Source: Burkholderiaceae bacterium (GTDB taxonomy: Bacteria > Pseudomonadota > Gammaproteobacteria > Burkholderiales > Burkholderiaceae_E). Taken from it: a stretch of DNA of 64,000 nt. Position 1 is the stretch's first letter; each line of letters opens with the position of its first letter. Positions 50,945 through 60,157 of this stretch are shown one piece after another. Where the stretch lies: the NCBI GenBank assembly GCA_019635275.1, contig JAHBZV010000004.1:62001-126000 (forward strand). Reading direction: 5' to 3'. The notes below the pieces were generated by a model. The model saw nothing but the letters and a program-made list of their open reading frames with translations, did no database searches and had not been told where the DNA came from. Both the position numbers and the translations under genes were made by a program.

Positions 50945-53667
50945 TGCTGTCGGCCAACCTGGTCCTGGCGATCGCGCTGCTCTACGTGGCGCTGCTGTTC
51001 GCGGTCGCCTTCGTCGGCGACCGGCGCGCCCGCATGGGCCGGCTCGGCTGGCTGCAGTCACCGCTCGTCTACACGTTGTCGATCTCGGTCTATTGCACCT
51101 CGTGGACCTTCTACGGCGCGGTGGGCTCGGCCGCGCGCAACGGGCTGGAGTTCGCGACGATCTACCTCGGGCCGACGCTGGTCTTCGTCGGTTGGTGGGT
51201 GTTCCTTCGCAAGATCGTGCGCATCGGCCACGTCCACGGGATCACGTCGATCGCCGACATGATTTCGTCGCGCTACGGCAAGAGCCCGGGGCTCGCGGCG
51301 CTGGTCACGCTGATCGCGGTGGTCGGCACGACGCCATACATCGCGCTGCAGTTGCGCGCGGTGACGATCAGCTTCCAGGTGATCGGAAATGCCGGGCCCG
51401 ATCCCCTGTCGGGGCATCCCGCCGCGACGCCGGATTTCCGGCTCGGGTTCTGGATCGCGCTCGGCATGGCGGTGTTCACGATCCTGTTCGGCACGCGAAA
51501 CATCGACGCGAAGGAGCGCCACCACGGCGTCGTCGCGGCGATCGCGCTCGAGGCGGTCGTCAAGCTGGTGGCGCTGGTCGCCGTCGGCCTGATGGTCGTC
51601 TACGGCGTCTCGGAGGGCCCTGCCGAGATCTTCGCCCGCGCCTCGCCGGAGATCCTTCATTCGCACGACGTGTTCGGCCCGCGCTGGGTCGCCGTCACCC
51701 TGCTCTCGGCCGCGGCGATCGTCTGCCTGCCGCGCGAGTTCCAGGTCGCGGTGGTCGAGAATACCGACGAGCGCCACCTGCGCACGGCGTCGTGGCTGTT
51801 TCCGCTGTACCTGTTCCTGATCTCGCTGTTCGTGCTGCCGATCGCGATCGCCGGACTCAACTTCCTGCCCGAGGGTTCCAACCCCGACATGTTCGTGCTG
51901 ACGCTGCCGATGTGGGCACGGCAGGAAGAGGTGGCGCTGCTCGCGTTCCTCGGCGGCTTCTCGTCGGCGACGTCGATGGTGATCGTCGCGTGCATCGCGC
52001 TGTCGACGATGGTGTCGAATCACCTGATCATGCCGGTCGCGTTGCGATTCGGCTGGGTGTCGCTGAATGCCAGCGGCGAGATCCGGCGGTTCCTGCTCGC
52101 CAGCCGCCGCGCCAGCATCTGCCTGATGCTGCTGCTCGGGTACCTGTACTTCCGCGTCAAGGGCAATTCCGACGCGCTGGCGTCGATCGGCCTGATCTCG
52201 TTCGCCGGCGTCGCCCAGGTGATGCCGAGCCTGGTGGGCGGCCTGTTCTGGCGGCGCGCGAACGCCGACGGCGCGCTCGCGGGGCTGGCCGCCGGTGCGC
52301 TGCTGTGGGCCTACACGCTGTTCCTGCCCAGCTTCGGCGGCGACTTCATCGTCTCGTCGCGAGTGATCGCCGACGGCCTGTTCGGGTCGCCGCTGCTGCG
52401 GCCGCACGCGCTGTTCGGGCTCGACCGCCTCGATCCGCTGATGCACTCGCTGTTCTGGAGCCTGTCGCTGAACACGCTGTTGTTCGTGCTGCTGTCGCTG
52501 TGGCGCGAGCCCCAACCGCTCGAGCGGCTGCAGAGCACGCTGTTCGTCGACGTGTTCCGCACGCCGGCCGAGGCGGCCAGCGGCCTGGTGAGGCGTTCCG
52601 CGACGACCGACGACCTGAGCCTCCTCGCACAGCGCATCCTCGGCTCGGAAGAAGCGACGCGGCTGTTCCGCGCGGCCAGCCGCGCGCAGGGACGTGGCAA
52701 CGAAGCGCCGGTCGCCAACGACGCGTTCATCACGCAACTCGAGCGCAAGCTCGCCGGAAGCATCGGCGCCGCGTCGGCGCACGCGATGATTTCGCAGGTG
52801 GTCACCGGCGAGACGATCAGCCTGGACGCGCTGATGAAGATCGCCGACGAAACCCAGCGCGTGCGCGATTACAGCCGGCAGCTCGAGGAGAAGTCGCGCC
52901 AGCTCGAGGCCACGGCCCGCCAGCTCAGCGACGCCAACGAGCGCCTGACGCGCCTGGACGCGGAGAAGGACGACTTCCTCAGCCAGGTGAGCCACGAAGT
53001 GCGCACACCGATGACCTCGATCCGCTCGTTCTCCGAGATCCTGCTCGACTCGAAGGAGCTCGACCCGGCGCAATCCGATCGGTTCGTGCGCATCATCCAC
53101 GAGGAGAGCATCCGCCTGACACGGCTGCTGGACAGCATCCTCGACCTGAGCCTGCTCGAGCGCGGCGAGGCGCCGTGGCGGCTTTCGCGGATCGACCCCG
53201 AAATCGCACTGGAGAACTCGATCCGGACCTGCCAGGGCCTCGCGGCCAAGGCGGGCGTGCGCCTGGTCGGCGAGGCGCGCGCGGTCGGCGCCGTCGTCGA
53301 GGCCGACGGCGACCGCCTGAGCCAGGTGTTCATCAACCTGTTGTCGAACGCAATCAAGTACAACACGAACGCCGACCCGTGGGTGCGCGTGCGCAGCCGG
53401 ATTGCCGGGCAGGCGTACGAAGTGCTGGTCGAGGACAACGGGCCAGGCATCCGTCCCGAGGAACGCGAGCTGATCTTCTCGAAATTCCTGCGCGGCTGGG
53501 CACACACGCAGACGGCCGCGTCGGGGGCGGGCCTGGGCCTGGCGATCAGCTGGCAGATCATGCGCAGGCTCGGCGGATCGCTGACACTGGTTCCCGGGTC
53601 GCCCCCGGGCGCCTGCTTCAGGGTGGCCTTGCCGCTGGCGAGCGCCGCGGGAGACACTTCGACCTGA
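50941..53667 (+). CDS. CbrA-like sensor: SLC5 sodium/solute symporter fused to histidine kinase
   Basis: The 908-residue protein has an SLC5/PutP-type membrane domain of about 12-13 helices (residues 1-490, e.g. SVYCTSWTFYGAVGSAARNG). A linker follows, then HisKA with the phospho-His in QVSHEVRTPMTSIRSFSEIL near 684, and HATPase with NLLSNAIKYN near 799, DNGPGI and GAGLGLAIS. It probably couples transport or binding of a nutrient to signalling. Unlike CbrA there is no obvious PAS domain. The receiver at 50209 is the likely partner. Confidence 0.92.
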   Translation: MMLSANLVLAIALLYVALLFAVAFVGDRRARMGRLGWLQSPLVYTLSISVYCTSWTFYGAVGSAARNGLEFATIYLGPTLVFVGWWVFLRKIVRIGHVHGITSIADMISSRYGKSPGLAALVTLIAVVGTTPYIALQLRAVTISFQVIGNAGPDPLSGHPAATPDFRLGFWIALGMAVFTILFGTRNIDAKERHHGVVAAIALEAVVKLVALVAVGLMVVYGVSEGPAEIFARASPEILHSHDVFGPRWVAVTLLSAAAIVCLPREFQVAVVENTDERHLRTASWLFPLYLFLISLFVLPIAIAGLNFLPEGSNPDMFVLTLPMWARQEEVALLAFLGGFSSATSMVIVACIALSTMVSNHLIMPVALRFGWVSLNASGEIRRFLLASRRASICLMLLLGYLYFRVKGNSDALASIGLISFAGVAQVMPSLVGGLFWRRANADGALAGLAAGALLWAYTLFLPSFGGDFIVSSRVIADGLFGSPLLRPHALFGLDRLDPLMHSLFWSLSLNTLLFVLLSLWREPQPLERLQSTLFVDVFRTPAEAASGLVRRSATTDDLSLLAQRILGSEEATRLFRAASRAQGRGNEAPVANDAFITQLERKLAGSIGAASAHAMISQVVTGETISLDALMKIADETQRVRDYSRQLEEKSRQLEATARQLSDANERLTRLDAEKDDFLSQVSHEVRTPMTSIRSFSEILLDSKELDPAQSDRFVRIIHEESIRLTRLLDSILDLSLLERGEAPWRLSRIDPEIALENSIRTCQGLAAKAGVRLVGEARAVGAVVEADGDRLSQVFINLLSNAIKYNTNADPWVRVRSRIAGQAYEVLVEDNGPGIRPEERELIFSKFLRGWAHTQTAASGAGLGLAISWQIMRRLGGSLTLVPGSPPGACFRVALPLASAAGDTST

Positions 53668-53675
53668 GGGTTACG

Positions 53676-54647
53676 ATGGCCCAGATGGATCGCATCTACC
53701 GGATCGATCACCTGATCCGCGAACGCAAGGTGGTGCCGTTCGAAGAGCTCAGACGCGACCTCGAGGTCTCGCGGGCGACGCTCAAACGCGACATCATGTT
53801 CATGCGCGACCGGTTCAACGCGCCGATCGTCTTCGACCGCGACCGCGGCGGTTACTGCCTCGGCCCCGCCGGCTACGGCGGCCAGTACGCGCTGCCCGGC
53901 CTGTGGTTCAACGACCGCGAAGTCCTGGCGCTGCTCACGATGCACCGGATGCTGGTCGACCTCGACACCGGGGGGATTCTCGGTCCGCATATCCAGCCGC
54001 TCGTCGAACGACTGAAGTCGCTGATGGACACGGCCAGCCACTCGGCCGACGAAATCATGAAGCGGGTTCGCCTGATTCCCGCGCACAACCGCCCGGTCGC
54101 CCCGAGCTGCTTCGAGGTCGTCGGAAGCGCGCTGGTCTCGCGCAAGCGCCTCGAGATCGCCTACTACACCCGCTCGCGCAACGCGCGCAGCGTGCGCGAA
54201 CTGTCCCCGCAGAGGCTCGTTCACTACCGCAACGCCTGGTACCTGGACGCCTGGTGTCACCGGTCGAACTCGCTTCGGGTGTTCGCCCTCGATGCAACCG
54301 AACAGGCCCGGCTGATCGAGCGACGCGCGCACGACGTCTCGCTGGCCGAGGTCGATCGCCAGCTCGGCTCGGGCTACGGCATCTACCGCGGTCGCAAGCT
54401 CACCTGGGCCAGGCTGCGCTTCTCGGCCGACGCGGCGCGCTGGGTGCGCGCCGAGATCTGGCACCCCGACCAGAAGGGAGTCGACCTGGACGACGGCGGC
54501 TACGAGCTGCGCGTGCCCTATGGCGCCACGCCCGAGCTCGAGATGGACATCCTGCGCCACGGCGAGCACGTCGAGGTCGTCGAACCCGAATCGCTCAGGC
54601 GCAGCATCGCCGAGCGGCTCGAGCGCGCCCGCGCCGCCTATCGCTGA
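53676..54647 (+). CDS. WYL-domain transcriptional regulator with DeoR-like helix-turn-helix
   Basis: The 323-residue protein has an N-terminal HTH (IDHLIRERKVVPFEELRRDL; EVSRATLKRDIMFMRD) and a WYL domain (LVHYRNAWYLDAWCHRSNSL) with a C-terminal WCX-like part. WYL proteins sense nucleic acid or nucleotide ligands and often regulate stress or defence genes. It lies eight bases after the kinase gene and may be co-transcribed. Confidence 0.9.
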   Translation: MAQMDRIYRIDHLIRERKVVPFEELRRDLEVSRATLKRDIMFMRDRFNAPIVFDRDRGGYCLGPAGYGGQYALPGLWFNDREVLALLTMHRMLVDLDTGGILGPHIQPLVERLKSLMDTASHSADEIMKRVRLIPAHNRPVAPSCFEVVGSALVSRKRLEIAYYTRSRNARSVRELSPQRLVHYRNAWYLDAWCHRSNSLRVFALDATEQARLIERRAHDVSLAEVDRQLGSGYGIYRGRKLTWARLRFSADAARWVRAEIWHPDQKGVDLDDGGYELRVPYGATPELEMDILRHGEHVEVVEPESLRRSIAERLERARAAYR

Positions 54648-54660
54648 TCACGACGACGCG

Positions 54661-56184
54661 ATGACCGAGAACGACGCCCGCAACGCGCTGCTCGTGCGCG
54701 CCTTCGAAACCGCCGCCTCTCCGCAGCGGCCCTGGGGCGACGACGACCGCGACTGGGCGTCTCGCGCAGCGGCCGAAGTCGAAGGCGAGCGGGCGAGCGC
54801 CGACGCGTTCGTCGCGCGGCGCGCGCGCCTGGCTGCGGAACGCCTGTCGACCCGCGACCCGCGCGTGCGCCGTACGCTGCGCGCGCTCGCCTGGCGACCG
54901 TGGGTCGGCTGGGCACTTGCGGTCGTCGCGTTCGGGCTCGGAGCCGCCAGCGACGCGATCGGCGCACGCCACCGGATCAACGTGCTCGCGCCGCCGCAAC
55001 TCGCGCTGATCGCCTGGAACCTCGCGATCTACGTGCTCATCGCGTCGCGCGCGCTGGCGTCGCTGGCCGGACGCGGGCCCCGGCGGCCGGGCGCGCTCAC
55101 GGCCGTGCTCGCTCGCGCCGCGCACGCCGCCGGCCTGCGGCCCGAAACGGCCGGCGACTCGGCGCCGCTGGCCCGGTTCGCGGCCGACTGGGCACGCGCG
55201 AGCGCGAAGCTCAATGCGGCGCGCGTCGCGCGCGTGCTGCACGTCGGAGCGATCGCGTTCGCCCTCGGCGCGCTCGCGGGCCTGTACGTCCGCGGACTCG
55301 GCCTGGAGTTCCGCGCCGGCTGGGAGAGCACCTTTCTCGGCGCGCCCGCGGTGCAGGCGATCCTCGAGCTCGCGCTCGGCCCCGCGTCGTGGCTCACCGG
55401 CATCGCGCTACCGGACGCCGCACGGCTCGAGGCGATGCGCTATCCCGAATCGGCGGGCGAACCCGCGGCGCCCTGGATCCACCTGTACGCAGTCACCGTG
55501 GGCCTCGCGGTCGTGTTGCCGCGGCTGCTTCTCGCCGTCGTCGATCGCTGGCGCGAACATCGACTCGCGACACGATTCCCGCTGTCGCTCGACGACGCCT
55601 ACTTCGGCGCGCTCGTGCGCTCGCATCGCGGCGAGGCCGTCTCGGCCGTCGCGGTCCCGCACGTGCAGGCGCCCTCGGCGCAGGCGGTACTCGGGCTGCG
55701 CTCGATGCTCGCCGCGGTCATGGGCCCGAAGACGCAACTCGCGGTGCGCCCGCCAGTCGCGTACGGCGACGAAGAAGCGGCCGCAGGCTCGCTCGCGCCG
55801 GCCGCGTCTCCGAGGACGACGACCGCGCCCGCGCCGGGGCCGGCGCCAACGCTGGTCGTCGCGCTGATGTCGTCGACCGCCACGCCCGAGCCGCAGGCGC
55901 AGGGGGCCTTCGTCGACGCGCTGTCCGCGGCGCTACCGCCCGGCGCCTCGTTGCTGGTGCTGGTCGACGAATCCGCCTTCGCCGCGCGCTTCGGAGAGGC
56001 CGACCCGGCGGCCGCGCGCCGTCGCACGGAGCGCCGGTCGGCATGGACACGGTTCCTGGCGGCGCACGGCCGCCGGCCGCTGTTCGTCGACCTCGAGCGC
56101 GGCGACCCCGGCCTCGCCGCACGCTCGTTGCGCGAGGCGCTCGACCGCCCGGCCGGCGCCACTCCCGAGCAGGTGGCCCGTTGA
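54661..56184 (+). CDS. DUF2868 membrane protein
   Basis: The 507-residue protein has several membrane helices (WVGWALAVVAFGLGAASDAI; LALIAWNLAIYVLIASRALA; VLHVGAIAFALGALAGLYV; LYAVTVGLAVVLPRLLLAVV). The soluble C-terminal part includes a Pro/Thr-rich linker near 385. DUF2868 genes are regularly paired with the DUF3482 GTPase that follows; the TGATG junction couples them. The function is unknown. Confidence 0.87.
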   Translation: MTENDARNALLVRAFETAASPQRPWGDDDRDWASRAAAEVEGERASADAFVARRARLAAERLSTRDPRVRRTLRALAWRPWVGWALAVVAFGLGAASDAIGARHRINVLAPPQLALIAWNLAIYVLIASRALASLAGRGPRRPGALTAVLARAAHAAGLRPETAGDSAPLARFAADWARASAKLNAARVARVLHVGAIAFALGALAGLYVRGLGLEFRAGWESTFLGAPAVQAILELALGPASWLTGIALPDAARLEAMRYPESAGEPAAPWIHLYAVTVGLAVVLPRLLLAVVDRWREHRLATRFPLSLDDAYFGALVRSHRGEAVSAVAVPHVQAPSAQAVLGLRSMLAAVMGPKTQLAVRPPVAYGDEEAAAGSLAPAASPRTTTAPAPGPAPTLVVALMSSTATPEPQAQGAFVDALSAALPPGASLLVLVDESAFAARFGEADPAAARRRTERRSAWTRFLAAHGRRPLFVDLERGDPGLAARSLREALDRPAGATPEQVAR

Positions 56185-57671
56185 TGCCGCAGACCCTCTC
56201 GCTGAGCCTCATCTCGCACACCAACGTCGGCAAGACGACGTTGGCGCGCACGCTGCTGGGCCGCGACGTGGGCGAGGTCCGCGACGAAGCGCACGTGACC
56301 GAGACGGCCGAGGCGTACCCGATGATCGAGACCGCCGACGGTGACCGCCTCGTGCTCTGGGACACGCCGGGCTTCGGCGACAGCGCCCGGCTCGCCCGCA
56401 GGCTCGCCGCTTCCGGCGAACCGATCGGCTGGTTCCTGAGCCAGGTCTGGGATCGCTTTCGCGATCGCGCGTTCTGGTCGAGCCAGCAGGCGGTGCGCAA
56501 CGTGCGCGACAGCGCCGACGTCGTGCTGTACCTGGTCAACGCGTCGGAGCAGCCCGACGGCGCCGGCTACGTCACGAGCGAGATGCAGGTGCTCGACTGG
56601 ATCGGCAAGCCGGTCGTGGTGCTGCTCAACCAGATGGGGCCACCTCGCGCGCCGGCCGACGAGGCCGCGGAGGTGCAGGCGTGGCGCAGCCGGCTGGCGG
56701 GCGCGCCTCTCGTGCGCGCGGTGCTGCCACTGGACGCGTTCGCGCGCTGCTGGGTGCAGGAAGCGACGTTGCTGAGAACGATCGAGTCGGTGCTGCCGGA
56801 GCCCGCGCGCGCGGCGTGCGCGCGCCTCGTCGATCGATGGCTCGAGCGCAGCCGGGCGGTGTTCGACGCGTCGATGGCGGCGCTTGCCGAGCGCCTGGCT
56901 CGGGCGGCCGTCGACCGCGAACCCTTGCCCGATGGCGGCGTGCTCGTCCGACTGCGCGACGCCGGCGCCGCGCTGGGCGCGATGCGCGCCGAACAGGACG
57001 ACGGCGGCGCGACCGCACCGAGCCGCCGGCAGGCGATGAGGCGGCTGGCCGAAAGGCTCGATGCGGACATGCGCACGAGCACCGCGCGGCTCATCGCGCT
57101 GCACGGGCTGGAAGGCCACGCTTCGGGCGAGGTGCTCGCGCGGCTCGCCGAGCACTACTCGGTGAGCGAGCGGCTCGACGAGGGCAAGGCGGCCATGCTC
57201 GGCGGCGTCGTGACCGGCGCGCTCGCCGGCCTGAAGGCCGATCTCGTCGCCGGGGGCCTGACCTTCGGCGCCGGCATGCTCACCGGCGGCATCGTCGGGG
57301 CGCTCGGCGCATTCGGGCTCGCCCGCGGCTACAACGTCGTGCGCGGTACCCAGTCTTCCTCGGTCGCGTGGACCGACGCGGCGATGGACGAGATGGTCGC
57401 GGCGGCACTGCTCGGGTACCTCGCGGTCGCGCACTACGGACGCGGCCGCGGCGACTGGGCCGCCTCGGAATACCCGCCGCACTGGCGCGGCGTCGTCGCC
57501 GACGTGCTCGGCAAGCGCCGTGGCGAGTTCGAGCCGATCTGGGCGTTGCGTGCCCACGCCGATGCCGAGGCTTCGCTGAAGGCGGCACTGCGCCCGGCGC
57601 TCTCGGCCGCGGCGATGGCGGTCCTCGAACGCCTCTATCCCGGGTCGGGCGGCTCGATCTCGTCGCGGTAG
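56184..57671 (+). CDS. GTPase with DUF3482 domain
   Basis: The 495-residue protein has an N-terminal GTPase domain: G1 SHTNVGKTTLA (residues 11-21), G3 WDTPGFGDSA and a G4-like LLNQMG instead of NKxD. The DUF3482 C-terminus includes a Gly-rich hydrophobic hairpin (GGLTFGAGMLTGGIVGALGA) suited to membrane contact. Its partner DUF2868 lies directly upstream. It is probably a membrane-associated switch. Confidence 0.9.
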   Translation: MPQTLSLSLISHTNVGKTTLARTLLGRDVGEVRDEAHVTETAEAYPMIETADGDRLVLWDTPGFGDSARLARRLAASGEPIGWFLSQVWDRFRDRAFWSSQQAVRNVRDSADVVLYLVNASEQPDGAGYVTSEMQVLDWIGKPVVVLLNQMGPPRAPADEAAEVQAWRSRLAGAPLVRAVLPLDAFARCWVQEATLLRTIESVLPEPARAACARLVDRWLERSRAVFDASMAALAERLARAAVDREPLPDGGVLVRLRDAGAALGAMRAEQDDGGATAPSRRQAMRRLAERLDADMRTSTARLIALHGLEGHASGEVLARLAEHYSVSERLDEGKAAMLGGVVTGALAGLKADLVAGGLTFGAGMLTGGIVGALGAFGLARGYNVVRGTQSSSVAWTDAAMDEMVAAALLGYLAVAHYGRGRGDWAASEYPPHWRGVVADVLGKRRGEFEPIWALRAHADAEASLKAALRPALSAAAMAVLERLYPGSGGSISSR

Positions 57672-57803
57672 CGCCCCGCCTGTGCGACAACGGCGCCGGG
57701 GCTCGCGGCCGGAACGGGCTCATTCACCCGGCTCCGGCACGACCGTCCGGCGGACTTTCCCCTGCGACAGTCCGTCCGCGCGAGGTCGGGTGACGCGCTC
57801 TGT

Positions 57804-57809
57804 TATGTT
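57804..57809 (+). promoter_or_regulatory. -10-like element just before the beta-helix lipoprotein gene
   Basis: TATGTT ends six bases before the ATG at 57816 with no ribosome site, another leaderless-looking start. The match is modest. Confidence 0.3.
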
Positions 57810-57815
57810 CGCGCG

Positions 57816-59372
57816 ATGAGCTACACCGCCTTCCCCCTTCGCAGCAGTCCGGGCGCCCGCTCGCGTCCGTCCCTCGTCCGCCGCCCCTGGCTCGCCACGG
57901 GCGCGTGGCTCGTCGCTACCGTGCTCGCCGCCTGCGGCGGCGGGGGCACCGCCAGCGACGCCTCGAACCTCGCGCTGGCGTCCAGCGGCGCGTCTTCGGG
58001 CACGGGCTCGACCTCCGGGTCGACGACCTCCTCCGGCGGCACGACCTCCGGCGGCACCACGGGCACGCCGATCGCCACGGCAGGCTCGTGCTCGACCGCG
58101 ACGGCGAGCGCGAGCGCCAACCGCGTCATCCAGGCCGACCCGAGCAACTACCTCGCGCGGGTGCGCGCGCTGGTCGCCGGCGACACGCTGGTGCTCGCGC
58201 CCGGCACCTACGACGACCCGTCGGACGTCCCGGGACTGCCGCTGTTCGACATGAACGGCACGCCGACGAAACCGATCGTGATCACCGGGCCCGAGAGCGG
58301 GCCGCGGCCGGTGCTGCTCGGCCGATCGACGCACAACACGGTGCGCCTGAGCAACGCGAGCTACGTCGTCGTGCGCAACCTCGAGATCGACGGTCGCGAC
58401 CTCGGCGGCGCCGGCGTGGCCACCCAGGGCCTCACGCACCACGTCACGATCGAGAACCTCGTGATCCGCGGGGTCGGCGGCGACCAGCAGGTCGTCGGCA
58501 TCTCGACGGTGGGCTCGCCCACCTGGAACTGGGTGATCTGCGGCAACACGATCATCGGCGCCGGCACGGGCATGTACCTGGGCAATTCGGACGGCAGCGA
58601 TCCGTTCGTCGCGGGCCTGATCGAGCGAAACCTGATCCGCGACACGATCGGCTACAACATGCAGGTCAAGCACCAGGTCGACCGCCCCGCGCTCGCCGGC
58701 ATGCCCACGACGCCGCAGCGCACGGTGATCCGCCACAACGTGTTCGCGAAGTCGGGCAACAGTTCCACCGGGAGCCTGGCCCGGCCCAACGTGCTGGTCG
58801 GGCACTTCCCGCCGAGCGGCAACGGCAGCAGCGACCGCTACGAGATCTACGGCAACTTCTTCTACCAGAACCCCACCGAGGCGCTGTTCCAGGGCGAGGG
58901 CAACATCGCCTTCTACGCCAACGTGATGGTCAATGACACGGGCGACGCGGTGAACATCCAGCCGCACCACGACGTACCGAAGGCGATCGACGTGTTCGGC
59001 AACACGGTGCTCGCGCGGGGCAGCGGCGTCAGGATCACCGGCGGCGCGACCGGTTACGCACAGCGCGCCTTCGGCAACGCAATCTTCGCGGCCTCCCCGC
59101 TGTCCGGCGGCGAGCAGCGCGACAACGTGACCGCCAGCCGCGCTTCGGCGGCGACCTACCTGAACGCTCCGGACGCGCCGCTCGGTACCTTCGACGCGTT
59201 CCCGCGTCCTGGCGCGCTGCGCGGCACGGCGATCGACGTGTCGCCGGCCACCGGCTTCACCGACTTCGGCAAGGACTTCGGCGGACAAGCACGCGACTGG
59301 ACGCTGCGCGGCGCCTATGCCGGCGAAGGCGCCAACCCCGGCTGGTTGCCGAAGCTGGAAATCAAGCCCTGA
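57816..59372 (+). CDS. Parallel beta-helix lipoprotein (right-handed beta-helix repeat family)
   Basis: The 518-residue protein has a long n-region, a lipobox (VATVLAAC, Cys about 40) and a Gly/Ser/Thr-rich linker to about residue 95. A beta-helix follows with repeated Asn/Val strands (ASYVVVRNLEIDGRDLGG; VTIENLVIRGVGG; IERNLIRDTIGYNMQVKHQ; YEIYGNFFYQNP). Such folds bind or cleave polysaccharides; catalytic residues cannot be assigned. It is probably anchored to the outer membrane and monocistronic. Confidence 0.85.
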   Translation: MSYTAFPLRSSPGARSRPSLVRRPWLATGAWLVATVLAACGGGGTASDASNLALASSGASSGTGSTSGSTTSSGGTTSGGTTGTPIATAGSCSTATASASANRVIQADPSNYLARVRALVAGDTLVLAPGTYDDPSDVPGLPLFDMNGTPTKPIVITGPESGPRPVLLGRSTHNTVRLSNASYVVVRNLEIDGRDLGGAGVATQGLTHHVTIENLVIRGVGGDQQVVGISTVGSPTWNWVICGNTIIGAGTGMYLGNSDGSDPFVAGLIERNLIRDTIGYNMQVKHQVDRPALAGMPTTPQRTVIRHNVFAKSGNSSTGSLARPNVLVGHFPPSGNGSSDRYEIYGNFFYQNPTEALFQGEGNIAFYANVMVNDTGDAVNIQPHHDVPKAIDVFGNTVLARGSGVRITGGATGYAQRAFGNAIFAASPLSGGEQRDNVTASRASAATYLNAPDAPLGTFDAFPRPGALRGTAIDVSPATGFTDFGKDFGGQARDWTLRGAYAGEGANPGWLPKLEIKP

Positions 59373-59381
59373 CGCCACCGC

Positions 59382-59417
59382 GCCGGCGGCGATCGGCCCT
59401 GCGCCGGCGCCGCCGGC
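59382..59417 (+). terminator. GC hairpin after the beta-helix lipoprotein gene
   Basis: GCCGGCGGC (59382-59390) pairs perfectly with GCCGCCGGC (59409-59417), starting ten bases after the stop codon. No T tract follows, so intrinsic termination is doubtful. CTGCGCCGGCGCC also occurs twice nearby (59399-59411, 59434-59446). Confidence 0.35.
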
Positions 59418-59601
59418 TGGCCCCGCTGACCGTCTGCGCCGGCGCCACTGCCGCCTGTCGCGTGCCCCGCCTCCCCCCGCTTGCGTGAAAGCAACGCCGC
59501 GAGCAGCATCCATACCGGATGCCGGATGAAGACGTATACTCCGGCGCAACGCGAGGCGTGCCCCGGCGGGGTTCGCCAGGCAGGTCACCGTGGAGTTCGA
59601 C

Positions 59602-59970
59602 ATGCGTTCGATCATTCAGTCTCTCGGCGTCGTTCCGATCGTGCTGGGCGCGGCCCTGGCCAGCGCACCGCTGTCCGCCTCGTCGGCGGACACGTCCAGC
59701 TTCAATCCGCACGGGTTCAAGCTGCCCACCGGCGTCTACCGCTGCGACCTGAACCGCAGCGTGAACGTGCGCGAGGTGTCGGCCGACATGTCGTCGGCAG
59801 TCGTGCAGTTCGACAAGAAGGACTACAAGATGCACGCGGTCGGCGCACGCAGCGGCGCGCTGCGCTACGAAGACCCGCAGTCCGGGCTCGTCTGGCTGGT
59901 GATCGCCACCAAGTCGATGCTGCTCGACACGAAGCACGGGCGCCAGCTCGCCAACGAGTGCAAGACCTGA
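59602..59970 (+). CDS. Small periplasmic protein with MliC-like fold
   Basis: The 122-residue protein has a signal peptide (SIIQSLGVVPIVLGAALASA, cleavage near SSA). The mature domain resembles the MliC lysozyme-inhibitor fold: VYRCDLNRSVNVREV, YKMHAVGARSGALRYEDPQS, LVWLVIATKSMLLD and a final Cys (NECKT) that could pair with the first. Inhibition of lysozyme is not proven. It is followed by a strong terminator. Confidence 0.7.
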   Translation: MRSIIQSLGVVPIVLGAALASAPLSASSADTSSFNPHGFKLPTGVYRCDLNRSVNVREVSADMSSAVVQFDKKDYKMHAVGARSGALRYEDPQSGLVWLVIATKSMLLDTKHGRQLANECKT

Positions 59971-59995
59971 CCCCCGCCTGATCGCCCGTCCCGAG

Positions 59996-60035
59996 CCGGG
60001 GCCGACGCATCGCGTCCGCCCCGGTTTTCTTTTTT
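59996..60035 (+). terminator. Rho-independent terminator
   Basis: A near-perfect stem (CCGGGGC-C-GACGC-ATC-GCGTC-C-GCCCCGG, 59996-60024) is followed at once by TTTTCTTTTTT (60025-60035). It lies 25 bases after the MliC-like gene and is the clearest intrinsic terminator in the window. Confidence 0.93.
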
Positions 60036-60125
60036 GCGCCTGCGGCGTCGCCGCCACCGGGCAAACCCCGATCGACCCGCCCTTGCGCGGCATGGCGGCA
60101 TCGGCCAGACTCCGCGGAAACGGAC

Positions 60126-60139
60126 TTACCGACCAGTAA
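60126..60139. promoter_or_regulatory. Candidate TetR operator
   Basis: TTACCGACCAGTAA has perfect TTAC/GTAA ends and 10 of 14 symmetric positions, 18 bases before the TetR start. It resembles operators of TetR repressors of acyl-CoA pathways. Confidence 0.5.
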
Positions 60140-60157
60140 CATCCCGACCGCCGGCGC

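Noticed and set aside
51058..53505. 815-codon open frame antisense to the SLC5-kinase gene
   Set aside because: It is a GC-bias shadow: Arg/Asp/His-rich translation, no domain motif, while the plus-strand protein is clearly conserved.
59399..59446. Two copies of CTGCGCCGGCGCC as a repeat array
   Set aside because: Only two copies of a short GC-rich word in a GC-rich gap; not a CRISPR or mobile-element signature.
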